Position numbers and translations under genes: made by a program. DNA of 61,065 bases from Algoriphagus alkaliphilus (lineage in GTDB: Bacteria; Bacteroidota; Bacteroidia; Cytophagales; Cyclobacteriaceae): assembly GCF_900103735.1 (NCBI RefSeq), contig NZ_FMXE01000032.1, positions 1 through 61,065 on the forward strand, given 5' to 3'. Below the pieces are notes generated by a model that saw nothing but the letters and a program-made list of their open reading frames with translations, searched no databases and had not been told where the DNA came from. Below are positions 8,728 through 18,200 of this stretch, in pieces. How positions within the stretch are numbered: the stretch's first letter is position 1; each line of letters begins with the position of its first letter.

Positions 8728-9801
8728 ATGCAAACCTACTCTTACAATCAATTATACCACTTCACATTCGAAATGCTGACCAAAATCGGCTGTCCTCAGG
8801 CAGATGCCAGGATTGGTACGGAGGTTTTGCTTTCCGCAGATCTTCGTGGTGTGGACAGCCATGGTGTTGCGAGACTTTCTGGTTATGTAAGATTGTGGGA
8901 AAAAGGAAGAATCAATGCTACCCCGAATGTTCACATCGCATATGAAACACCCTCCACTGCGGTAGTCGATGGAGACAGCGGCTTGGGATTGGTCGTTGCT
9001 CCATTTGCGATGAAAGTCGCCATTGAAAAAGCAAAGAATGTAGGCACTGGCTGGGTTTCAGTGAAAGGTTCAAATCACTATGGAATCGCCGGCTATCATG
9101 CGATGTTGGCTTTGGAACATGACATGATCGGGATTTCCTTAACAAATGCCAGTCCGCTTGTTTCCCCTACATTTTCCAGAGAAAGACTGCTTGGCACCAA
9201 TCCGATCGCTGTGGCTATTCCGGCAAAAGACCAACCTCCATTTGTCGCCGACATGGCAACCACCACTGCTGCCAATGGAAAACTGGAAATCCTGCAACGT
9301 AAAGGTCTCGATACTCCAACCGGCTGGGTGCAGGACAAAGACGGCAGTCCAACCACCTCTGCTAACGGTGTAAAAGACGGTGGAGCTTTGCTTCCTCTTG
9401 GAGGAGATCGGGAACACGGTTCGCACAAAGGCTATGCATTGGGTGCTATTGTGGATATTTTCTCTGCGGTACTTTCAGGTGCCAATTATGGCCCTTGGGT
9501 TCCTCCATTTGTTGCATTTCTTGACCCTTTGCCAAACTTGGTAGGTGAAGGAATTGGTCACTTTTTCGGCGCAATGCGTGTGGATGCATTCCGACCGGCT
9601 GATGAATTCAAATCCCACATGGACAATTGGATCACTCGGTTTCGCTCGGCAACTCCAACTCCAGGAAACGAAAGAGTGTTAATTCCTGGTGACCCGGAGC
9701 GGGAATTGGAGGCAATCCGAAGAACAGCCGGAATTCCATTACTGGATCCCGTGGTGAAGGATTTGACTGAGTTGGGTGAACGATTTGGGGTGAAATTCTG
9801 A
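8728..9801 (+). CDS. Ldh-family NAD(P)-dependent malate/L-lactate/ureidoglycolate dehydrogenase
   Basis: 357 aa, full length. The conserved LRGVDSHGVARL (about 37-48) carries the catalytic His, and GSNHYGIAGYH and GTNPIAVAIPA are typical of the LDH2/MDG2 family, which is unrelated to the classical LDH/MDH fold. Substrate specificity inside the family (malate, lactate, 2,3-diketo-gulonate, ureidoglycolate) cannot be assigned. It is followed after 66 bp by a small conserved gene on the same strand. Confidence 0.92.
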   Translation: MQTYSYNQLYHFTFEMLTKIGCPQADARIGTEVLLSADLRGVDSHGVARLSGYVRLWEKGRINATPNVHIAYETPSTAVVDGDSGLGLVVAPFAMKVAIEKAKNVGTGWVSVKGSNHYGIAGYHAMLALEHDMIGISLTNASPLVSPTFSRERLLGTNPIAVAIPAKDQPPFVADMATTTAANGKLEILQRKGLDTPTGWVQDKDGSPTTSANGVKDGGALLPLGGDREHGSHKGYALGAIVDIFSAVLSGANYGPWVPPFVAFLDPLPNLVGEGIGHFFGAMRVDAFRPADEFKSHMDNWITRFRSATPTPGNERVLIPGDPERELEAIRRTAGIPLLDPVVKDLTELGERFGVKF

Positions 9802-9867
9802 TTTCAGATCTGGGATTTCGGATTTCGGATTTATTATTTCTAACCTCAAATTCATAACTTGATTTTC

Positions 9868-10083
9868 ATGAGTGATTCTCCAAAAAAATACCGCCTGGAC
9901 CGAACTGCATTCCAAGCCAGAAATGCTTCAGAACAGGTAAACTACGGAAAGGAACACCAAAAACTCACTTGGCAGGAGCGTCTCAGAATTCACCAGTACC
10001 TAAACAGCATTGCCTACGGGTATGATTTAAATAATCCGCCAAGGATGGACAAAACTTTCTTTCAAATCAAAAAAAGGGAGTAA
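9868..10083 (+). CDS. Small conserved hypothetical protein
   Basis: 71 aa from the ATG at 9868; the longer frame starts from a TTG three codons earlier. It is rich in charged and aromatic residues, with no signal peptide or membrane segment. The central part (KEHQKLTWQERLRIHQYLNSIAYGYD) looks like a compact helical protein. I do not recognise a functional family. Position and coding bias suggest a real gene, probably co-transcribed with the dehydrogenase upstream. Confidence 0.65.
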   Translation: MSDSPKKYRLDRTAFQARNASEQVNYGKEHQKLTWQERLRIHQYLNSIAYGYDLNNPPRMDKTFFQIKKRE

Positions 10084-10379
10084 CGGGAAATATTTTTCAG
10101 GAGGATTTCCGGGAATTTTTGAATGCACACTGCATAAAAATGATTTGATAGCAGCGAAAAACGCGTCAAAAAGATCGAAAGACCTGGACGACTTGGAGAA
10201 TTTGGAAAAGAGTTAAGGGTAGTCATTTATAAATTTCGGTCATTTCTAAAACAAGAAAGAACCTTCCAACTTTTCAACCTTCCCACCTTCCAACTTTAGC
10301 CTCCCATCCCATCCCGATTTGCATCTGTCCACCCTTTTTGTAAATTGTTGATCAACATTACCTCTTAACCCAAAAACCT

Positions 10380-11747
10380 ATGAATCAAGTAAATCGACGT
10401 GACTTTTTGAAAGGCTCCACAGCCATGATGACCTTGGCCAGTTTTGGCTTGTTTGGAATGGACTTCAAAGACCGTGAAGGCCCGCTTAAAGTCTCCTTAA
10501 TCGGCACAGGCTGGTATGGCAAGTCCGACCTTTTCCGCCTGATCCAAGTGGCCGATGTAGAAGTGGTCGCCCTCTGCGATGTAGACAAAAACCTCCTCAC
10601 CGCTGCTGGAGAGCTTGTCTCCCAAAGACAAAAATCAAAGAAAGTCCCGGAGCTTTTCGAGGATTACCGGGAACTTCTCAAGAAACATAAATGTGACCTC
10701 GTGCTTATCGGTTCACCGGATCACTGGCATGCACTCCAAGCCATCGATGCACTGAAGTCTGGCGCACACGTTTATCTGCAAAAGCCAATTTCAGTCGATG
10801 TGATCGAAGGAGAGGCAATCCTTGCCGCAGCCCGCAAGTACAACAAAAAGGTACAAATCGGCACCCAACGCAAGAGTACCCCACACCTCATCGATGCCAA
10901 AAAACAAATCATCGACACCGGAAAGCTGGGCAAAATCAGCCATGCAGAAGTCTGCTGCTATTTTCACATGCGCGCCAATGGGAATCCACCCATCGAACCC
11001 GTTCCGGACTTTCTGAATTATGAGCTTTGGACCGGACCGGCACCGCTGAGACCTTATGATGGTCTACCTCACATCCGCTGGTGGAGAACATTCATCGAAT
11101 ATGGCAATGGTATCACCGGTGACATGTGTGTGCACATGCTCGACACCGTTCGCTGGATGCTGAACCTCGGCTGGCCAACCCAGATCACCTCGACCGGAGG
11201 CATCTACGTCCAAAAGGAAGGGAAATCCAATATTTCTGACACTCAAACAGCGATTTTTGAATTCCCTGAACTGAGTGTGGTCTGGCAACACCGCACATGG
11301 GGCAACGCGCCGGATCCGGAATACCCTTGGTCTTTCAAACTATTTGGAGAAAAAGGAATGTTGGCGGGAAGCACCATGCAGGCAGATTACATTCCTTATG
11401 ACACTAATGAAGAAAAAGTACATTTCGAATGCTTCTTTGAGCGGGAGAAATATCCGGAAGATCTGACGGAAGAACGAATCGAGCTTAACGCCGCCCCTGC
11501 CACCCGAATTCATATGCAAGACTGGCTTGAGTCCATTGATAAAGACACCTTACCAATTGCTGATGTGGAAGACGGCCATATTTCAACTGCTTCTTGTATT
11601 CTAGCCAATATCTCCATGGATCTTGGTGGTCGAGCCCTTCGCTATGACCCCAAAACCATGACAGTACTTAACGATCCCGAAGCCACAGCAAGACTTCGCA
11701 GGCCATATCGCGCTCCTTACGTTCACCCGGAGCCGAAAAACGTTTGA
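10380..11747 (+). CDS. Gfo/Idh/MocA family oxidoreductase with Tat-type signal (second copy)
   Basis: 455 aa. Twin-arginine signal NRRDFLKGSTAMMTLASFG, Rossmann motif GTGWYGKSD near residue 42, and the family lysine in a variant signature LQKPIS (Gln replaces the usual Glu of EKP; the Lys-Pro is kept). HIRWWRTFIEYGNGITGDMCVHMLD matches the substrate-side region of exported members. It is only distantly similar to the oxidoreductase at 2046-3398 and has no DUF1080 partner here. It is likely exported and active on a sugar or glycoside. The 296 bp before it hold only a pyrimidine-rich repeat-like stretch. Confidence 0.92.
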   Translation: MNQVNRRDFLKGSTAMMTLASFGLFGMDFKDREGPLKVSLIGTGWYGKSDLFRLIQVADVEVVALCDVDKNLLTAAGELVSQRQKSKKVPELFEDYRELLKKHKCDLVLIGSPDHWHALQAIDALKSGAHVYLQKPISVDVIEGEAILAAARKYNKKVQIGTQRKSTPHLIDAKKQIIDTGKLGKISHAEVCCYFHMRANGNPPIEPVPDFLNYELWTGPAPLRPYDGLPHIRWWRTFIEYGNGITGDMCVHMLDTVRWMLNLGWPTQITSTGGIYVQKEGKSNISDTQTAIFEFPELSVVWQHRTWGNAPDPEYPWSFKLFGEKGMLAGSTMQADYIPYDTNEEKVHFECFFEREKYPEDLTEERIELNAAPATRIHMQDWLESIDKDTLPIADVEDGHISTASCILANISMDLGGRALRYDPKTMTVLNDPEATARLRRPYRAPYVHPEPKNV

Positions 11748-11772
11748 TTTGAGTCTATTTATTTCGAATATG

Positions 11773-11810
11773 AAATCCCTTACAAAAATCAAGCGTAAGA
11801 GATTTTTTTA
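11773..11810 (+). terminator. Rho-independent terminator after the second Gfo/Idh/MocA gene
   Basis: Stem AAATCCCTTAC (11773-11783) / GTAAGAGATTT (11795-11805) with one mismatch and an 11-base loop, running into a T tract. It lies 26 bp after the stop codon. Confidence 0.8.
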
Positions 11811-11960
11811 TTGGAAACCTGGTAGATCTGATTTTCAATAGTTTGCAAAATTGTCGAGGCTGTCTCAAATCCTATTAACCTAAGAATAAGATTTATCCAA
11901 AATTAAAAAGAACATCAAAATTAATTATTAAATTGAATATCATATTTTTATAAAATATTT

Positions 11961-12001
11961 ATCCCCGTAAATCTAAAATTTATTTTTAGATTTACGGGGA
12001 T
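11961..12001. promoter_or_regulatory. Perfect 18-bp inverted repeat overlapping the ATPase start codon
   Basis: Arms ATCCCCGTAAATCTAAAA (11961-11978) and its exact complement (11984-12001) around a 5-base loop. The last two bases of the right arm are the first two of the ATG at 12000. In the mRNA the start codon would be buried at the base of a strong hairpin; on DNA it would be a large dimer-binding palindrome. Either reading implies tight control of this gene or an end structure of a mobile unit. Confidence 0.85.
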
Positions 12002-13166
12002 GTTTAAGCGGAAAATAGAATCAGATTTTAATGAATCAATCAATCAGTTTCCTGTCACAGGACTGATTGGACCAAGACAAGTAGGGAAAACCACACTTGC
12101 CAAATCAGCTATTTATCAGTCTGAGTCGATTTATTTGGATTTGGAAAAAATCTCCGATCTAAACAGGCTAAATGATCCTGAATTTTTTTTCGAAGAAAAT
12201 CAGGACAAAACCATCATCCTGGATGAAATCCATCATTTGCCAAACCTATTTCCACTGATCAGAGCGATGGTAGATATTCATAGAAAGCCCGGAAGATTTG
12301 TAATTCTTGGTTCAGCTTCACCTGCCCTACTGAGACAAAGTACTGAAAGTTTGGCAGGAAGAATTTCCTATATCGAAATGATGCCGCTGTCTCTTCTAGA
12401 AATCGATCGAACCGAATCTTGGGAAGATCTGTGGATTTTTGGGGGATTTCCTGAGGTATTTCTTTATTCCAATGCAAAATCTAAGAGCAATTGGTATCGA
12501 AATTTTGTCTCAAGTTATATCCATCGTGATTTGCCTCAATATGGACTACCTGCCAATTCTAAAGTAACTCGCCAATTCCTAATGATGATTGCTTCATCAA
12601 ACGGTGGAATTTTAAACTACTCAACATATGCAAAATCCCTAGGTTTAAGCATCCCAACCGTTAAAACCTACCTCAGCTTCTTTGTAGAAGCATTTTTAAT
12701 AAGAGAATTATACCCATGGGCAGTGAATCCCAAAAAAAGATTGGTTAAAGCACCTAAACTTTATTACAGAGATACAGGTATGTTGCACTATCTATTGGGC
12801 ATATTCAATAGAGATTCTGTTTTCGGAAATCTGATTTTGGGTTCATCTTGGGAGTCATTTGTGATTGCACAAGTCTCCTCCGTACTCTTATCGGATGATG
12901 AAATGTATTATTATAGAACTCATGACGGCGCCGAAATCGATCTGCTAATCCGAAGAAATAACCGATGGCTTGCCGCAGCAGAGATCAAATTCAGTTCTGC
13001 TCCAGTCTTGACAAAAGGGACCTATATAGCAATGCAAGATCTCGAAATCCCACTTCTTCATGTCATCGTACCAAAAGATGAAAATTATCCATTAGCAAAA
13101 AATGTCAGAGTGATTGGATTGATTGGATTTTTAGAGTTTTTGGAGCAAAGCAAAACCAAGGGTTAG
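12000..13166 (+). CDS. AAA-type ATPase with DUF4143 domain
   Basis: 388 aa. An N-terminal P-loop ATPase (Walker A GPRQVGKTT near residue 25, Walker B TIILDEIHH near 72) is followed by a DUF4143 C-terminal half that includes a restriction-endonuclease-like tail (YYRTHDGAEIDLLI...AAEIKFS, the D...E.K pattern). The family is patchily distributed, frequently transferred, and without a settled function. The surrounding 250 bp upstream are AT-rich, and a perfect inverted repeat covers the start codon. A second, diverged member lies at 29977-31173. Confidence 0.9.
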   Translation: MFKRKIESDFNESINQFPVTGLIGPRQVGKTTLAKSAIYQSESIYLDLEKISDLNRLNDPEFFFEENQDKTIILDEIHHLPNLFPLIRAMVDIHRKPGRFVILGSASPALLRQSTESLAGRISYIEMMPLSLLEIDRTESWEDLWIFGGFPEVFLYSNAKSKSNWYRNFVSSYIHRDLPQYGLPANSKVTRQFLMMIASSNGGILNYSTYAKSLGLSIPTVKTYLSFFVEAFLIRELYPWAVNPKKRLVKAPKLYYRDTGMLHYLLGIFNRDSVFGNLILGSSWESFVIAQVSSVLLSDDEMYYYRTHDGAEIDLLIRRNNRWLAAAEIKFSSAPVLTKGTYIAMQDLEIPLLHVIVPKDENYPLAKNVRVIGLIGFLEFLEQSKTKG

Positions 13167-13192
13167 TAGCCAAAAAGCTACTGACCCTTTTC
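13160..13192 (+). terminator. Rho-independent terminator overlapping the ATPase stop codon
   Basis: Stem GGGTTAGTAGC / GCTACTGACCC (one G-T pair) with a CAAAAA loop, followed by TTTT. The TAG stop codon of the ATPase lies inside the left arm. Confidence 0.85.
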
Positions 13193-13247
13193 CAACTATT
13201 CAAAACCACTTTGGCTTCTTTTTCCGTAAAAAGAAAAAATTCTTTGT

Positions 13248-13940
13248 ATGAAAAAACTATCCCTCTCCCTCTTTTTGATGCTTTTTGGATATACTGCCAA
13301 TGCCCAATTTTGGTCGGCTGGAGGCCATTTCAATGGTGGGTTTGCCCAAGGAAAATTAAAAGACGAAACCAATGGACTTTTCATCCCTACGATCTCAGGT
13401 ATTTTCCTTCATGAAGCACAAACTTTCCCGATTCAGGTTGGATTTGAATTGGGCTATGGAATTTATGGCAGCAAGTTGGAAAAGCGAACAGATTATTACC
13501 AGGGGTTCAATGATGAACTTCGGCTGAGACGCAATAACAATATTCTGACGGGAATGGCAGTGATGCGCTATCAAACGAATCCTCTCGGGAATATTAGGCA
13601 TTTCATGGAAGCCAAATTCGGGGCAAACTACCTTTACACTCGGTTCAAAATAAGAGATTCTATTGTTTCGGATGAAGTAATTGAGTCCGGCAAAGATTTC
13701 GAAAATTGGACATTGTCCTACTCAGTGGGAACTGGAGTGCAAATCCCCCTTAACTCCTCCGGCTTATTTTTAGAATTGAAAGGCAATTATCAAACCGGGA
13801 ATTCGGTGCGCTTTCTCACCAAAGGTGACGCCACCTATAAAGCAGAACCCGGAGGCGGCGGGAAATTTGATTACAACTACCGAAGGTCACCTTTGGATCT
13901 GTTGATGTTTTCCGTCGGCTTAATTCATATTGGAATTTAA
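13248..13940 (+). CDS. Secreted, probably outer-membrane beta-barrel protein
   Basis: 230 aa. A signal peptide (KKLSLSLFLMLFGYTANA|Q) is followed by alternating polar/hydrophobic strands rich in Gly and aromatic residues (AGGHFNGGFAQGKL, GFELGYGIYGSKLE) and it ends in a hydrophobic strand (LLMFSVGLIHIGI), as in small outer-membrane barrels. No named family is recognised. It stands alone between a terminator and a convergent hydrolase gene. Confidence 0.7.
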   Translation: MKKLSLSLFLMLFGYTANAQFWSAGGHFNGGFAQGKLKDETNGLFIPTISGIFLHEAQTFPIQVGFELGYGIYGSKLEKRTDYYQGFNDELRLRRNNNILTGMAVMRYQTNPLGNIRHFMEAKFGANYLYTRFKIRDSIVSDEVIESGKDFENWTLSYSVGTGVQIPLNSSGLFLELKGNYQTGNSVRFLTKGDATYKAEPGGGGKFDYNYRRSPLDLLMFSVGLIHIGI

Positions 13941-14014
13941 AAAACCAAACGAAAAATATTTAAGGACTACATTTTCACCCGATATCGAAAAAACACATTG
14001 TAATCCTTCCTCCT

Positions 14015-15163
14015 TCAAATCTGCCTCCTCAGTAGCTCCAAAAATTTCCGATCCAACTTTTCCCCATACCAATCCTCATACTCCACATCTTTTCGCCCGG
14101 AATTCATCACCCCAAATGCCCCCGAAAACTCCCAGATCCCAAATCCTACTTCCATCTCTTTCAACACTTGAAGTACATCTCCAAACCACGCCAAAAATAC
14201 TTTGTGTGGTGTCTGATTATAGCAGCCACATTCGCCGCAGTGCACACCCACTCCCTGATCGATTAGCGCTTTCCACGGCGCATAGTATTGGCGGATGTTA
14301 TCGATATCGAGTGTTTTTTCTCCTTGCGGCAAAGGCCAATCTACAGGTGGGACGGTCGAAGGATCTTTGTACACCCAACCAGCTTTGTAATGTGAAATCG
14401 GGAAAGGATGATAGCCCCGGCAGCTTTGAGACAAGTCTAAATCCGCCAGTTCCGGTACAGCAATTCCACCACCACCATTGCCATCGGCGATGACTAAACG
14501 GGATTTTTTTACAGACTTGATCCGCTCTAAGGCAGCTTTCGCCACACGGTGGTAATCCGCCACATCTACCGGTCCGCCTGGACTGTGCTGGTCATTGGGA
14601 TTTTCCCGCTGAAAAGGTTCATTTACCAAGTCAAAGCTGAGTTTCTTCGATGAGATCCCCTTGTATCGCTTTGCCCACATTTCCCAATGCGCGCAAAACG
14701 CATCCAAGGCCTCCTGATCTTTCCATAGATTATAGGGCTCTTCAAAACCTGCATTGATACAGAATCCCGGCGCGCGATGAAGGTTCAGACTCACATGCAA
14801 GCCTTGTTTGATACTTTTCTCTACCAACTGATCCACTTTTTCCAACCTGCTTTCATCAAAGTTCAGCACTTCATCAGGTCTGATTGGTCGGGTGCGATCG
14901 ATGTCCAAATAGCTCGGATAGGAAATAGGGACACGCACAAAATCAAACCCCCAGTCTGCTATCCAGGTGAGATAATCCGGCTTGGTCGGTCTGCCCTGAT
15001 CCGGGTTGTGGGAGAAAAAATCCAGTAGATTGAAGCCCTTCCATGCCGGAAGTTTGTTTTTTCGTTTCGCTTGCGCAAAAGACGACAAAGGAAGCAAACT
15101 TGCTCCGGCAGTGGCCAAAGCGGTTTTTTTCAAAAAATCACGGCGGGAATTCTGACTGTTCAT
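14015..15163 (-). CDS. Exported glycoside hydrolase, family 5-like (cellulase fold)
   Basis: 382 aa from the ATG at 15163, which places a Tat-type signal (NSRRDFLKKTALATAGASLLPLSSFAQA) at the N-terminus; the longer frame adds 17 unlikely residues. A TIM-barrel GH5 pattern follows: GFNLLDFF, FVRVPISYPSYL, the acid/base Glu in FDLVNEPF and the probable nucleophile Glu in GVHCGECGCYN, then WEFSGAFGVMNSGR. The enzyme is likely an endo-beta-glycanase or beta-glycosidase of the periplasm. There is no PUL-type SusC/SusD pair next to it. Confidence 0.88.
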   Translation of the reverse strand: MNSQNSRRDFLKKTALATAGASLLPLSSFAQAKRKNKLPAWKGFNLLDFFSHNPDQGRPTKPDYLTWIADWGFDFVRVPISYPSYLDIDRTRPIRPDEVLNFDESRLEKVDQLVEKSIKQGLHVSLNLHRAPGFCINAGFEEPYNLWKDQEALDAFCAHWEMWAKRYKGISSKKLSFDLVNEPFQRENPNDQHSPGGPVDVADYHRVAKAALERIKSVKKSRLVIADGNGGGGIAVPELADLDLSQSCRGYHPFPISHYKAGWVYKDPSTVPPVDWPLPQGEKTLDIDNIRQYYAPWKALIDQGVGVHCGECGCYNQTPHKVFLAWFGDVLQVLKEMEVGFGIWEFSGAFGVMNSGRKDVEYEDWYGEKLDRKFLELLRRQI

Positions 15164-15230
15164 AGATAGATTAGTTAGGGTTTGCGACTGCAAAAAAACC
15201 AAGACACTACACATCGATTTAATAAAATCT

Positions 15231-15270
15231 GTGAAAATCTGTGTCTTTTTCTGCGATAATCTGCAGGAAC
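15231..15270. repeat. 40-bp dispersed repeat, copy 1
   Basis: It begins GTGAAAATCTGTGTC and ends CTGCAGGAAC. The same 40 bases, with 2 differences by my count, occur on the same strand at 29616-29655, 14 kb away and also in an intergenic gap. Confidence 0.85.
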
Positions 15271-15295
15271 CTTTTCAAAATTTTACAGAAAAAGG

Positions 15296-18200
15296 TCAGA
15301 CTTTCCTCTCCTTCCTCCACATCAACACCGGAAGTATCCAAAAAACACCGACCATGCTGAATACCAAGCCTCCAATCGTACCGATCGCAAGGGAAAACCA
15401 AAAGATCTCATTTTGCCCCTCAATCAGAAAAGGCACCAAGCCAAAACAGGTGGAAAGCACTGTCAACAGAATCGGAATAGCCTTTCCTGCTACTGATTTC
15501 AAAATGTTTCGATTATAAACTCCGGTTTTTCGATTGTTAAAATCATTCAGGATAAAAATCCCTGCATTCACCGCCAATCCGCCCAGCATCACAAAAGCCG
15601 CATAACCTCCCTGATCAAAGTAAAAATCGAAGAGCGAGAAGATCAAAAACAAGCCAATAAAGCTGATCGGAATCAGGAAGATGATGTAAAACGGTTGCTT
15701 GAAATTCTCAAACAGAATCGTGCAGATAAAGAAAATACCCACGACCAAAAGTCCCAATAGGCCGTACTCTCGCTTGGCTTTTTCTGAATTCCAGCTCCAG
15801 GTCTGCTTCTTGGCCTCATAGCCGATCGGCATGAGGACTTTCATTTCATCCAGTACTTCGTCCAGGTATTCGTTGCCAAACTTAGCCGATCCCATGTATT
15901 CAAAGCTGACAGACCGGATGTATTGACGGTCTTCTTTGTGAAGGGCGTTCGTGGTATTTTCCAGATTCAGAGTTCCGTAATCCGAAATTTTGAGGATCCG
16001 GTCTTCCCCGCTGATCAGGCCTTTTTGCTCCAGGTCAAACTTGCTGAAATTCTCCGATTGCCGCTCCCGAAGCATCAGCCCGTAGTTTTGATCGGCCAGT
16101 TCCAGATAAGTTGATGGGCCTTGAGGTTTGGACAGATCCTGCAGCGTATTTAGCACCTCAAACTGATTCGTCCCGCCCAAAGCAATCTGATTTTGATTCA
16201 GACGCAGGACATATTCCCGTGTCTTTTGTTCATTGTAACTGAGGCGCTCATTGGTATTGACTGTCTGAATCCGCTTATGCTGCAGTAGCTTCTCAGCCAA
16301 TACTTCCGACTGCCGCTCGAGTTCGTCAAAATTGTAGCCTTTCATTTCCACCCGGAAACTCGGAATTCCCTCACCGCCTCCTCCTGTATAGAAGCCCTGA
16401 CCTACTCCATAAATATTCCATTGCGCACCGCTCCAGTCGGTTGATTTCACCGACAGCTTTCCCTTGAGCTGATAGGGTAAAGCCCCTTTTTCGTAAGCTT
16501 CCTTGAAAGTGATGGTGATTTGGCCATATTGACCGGAAATCACATTGGTCACAAACTGATCCACTCCCTCCACACCCTTCAGATAGGCCTCAAACTCACG
16601 CATGATGAAGTCCATCTGATCCAGGGTATTGCCAAACGGAAGCCTGGCCGAAACATACAAACGCGTCTTTTCCGCTTCGCGATAGGCACTTTTCTCATAT
16701 ACTCCCCGCACAAACATCCGAAGCGAACCGCCAAGCGCTTTGTCGACATAGGGGCGGATTTCTTCCTGATAAAAAGTATTGCCCACCGTCTTGTTGTACC
16801 ATTCCTGTCCTTCCCATTTGGCAGGAAGAAAGAAAATCGGTGTCCCGAAGAGGAGCAAAACTGCGATCAAAAAGGTCTTTTTGTACTTGGCGGTAAAAGC
16901 TATCCCCTTCTCATATCTCCGAAGCCAGTTGACCCGGCTTCTTAGTTTGGGAAGAGTGAGTTTTCTGCCTTTTTGAACCGATTCTTTAAATAAAACCTCA
17001 TAAAACGCCGGAGTAAAAAAGAGTGCAACAAGTAAACTCACTCCCAACATCACCGAGACTACCACCGAAAATTCAGTCAGACTTTTCCGGTCTTCCTCAG
17101 GCAAGAGCAACACCATCATCAAAGCGACTACAGTTGTCAACGAAGCAGCAAGCAATGCGACAAAGACCTTTCGGTTTCGATACTTGTGCAGGTGATCCAT
17201 CATAATGATGGCATTATCGACGATCAACCCAAAGCTGATCGTCAATCCCGCAATGGTGATCATGTGGATATCCACTTTCAAAAAATACAGGACCATTGCC
17301 GTCAAACTCAGATTGACTACAATTCCCAAAAACAGAATGCTCAGGTATTTCCAATTGCGATTGATCAGAAAAATAAACGTGATCAGGATCAAGATGGACA
17401 AGCCGGATCGCTTATAAATTTTGTTCAGTTCCTTTTCGAGAAATTCCGTGTCATCATTTTCCAGACGCACCTCGAAACCCTGAGGCAGATTCGCCTTGGC
17501 CGATTCTATGGCCGCTTTGAGTGTTTTTGCCAGCAGAACCTTATTAACGCCATCCCGATTGATCACCGTCAAAGTCACCGAATTATTCCCGTTGATCCGG
17601 TAATAGTTTGTCGCCTCGCCTTCTTCCATCGTCACTTTGGCGATATCCCTAAGCCGGACTTCCATTCCGCCAACCTGACGGATGTTGAGATTTTCGAGCT
17701 GTTCCAGATTGTTCAGTTTGCTGTCCAGCGTGACAAAGAGTGTTTCATCTTTGTTGTTATACACTGTTCCGGGATACTTTTGACCAAAGGCCTGAGTGAT
17801 TTGACTGTTAAGCAGATTTCGCGAAATGCCGAAGGACTGCATCTTTTGGGCATCAAAAGTCACAAAAACCTGCAAGTCATTTGCTCCACGAATCTGCACT
17901 TCCTCCACTTCCGCAAACCGTGTCAAGGCTGTCTTCAGGACATCCTCCGCGATCTTTTTTATTTCAAAGGAAGCGAAAGGACCGTTGATACTGTAGGTCA
18001 GGATCGGGGTTTTGAAATCATTCCGTGCCTGCGCAGATTGAGTGACTACCGGGTAGCTCAGCCGTTCGTCAAGCTGAGGGTACACCTGCCGGATCAGTGC
18101 CAATACCTCAAACTTCTTCAACTCCATATCCGATTTTTTATCAAACCGAAGTGTGATCGAACCTTGGTCGTAGTTGGACACCGAAGTGATTTTTTTGAGC

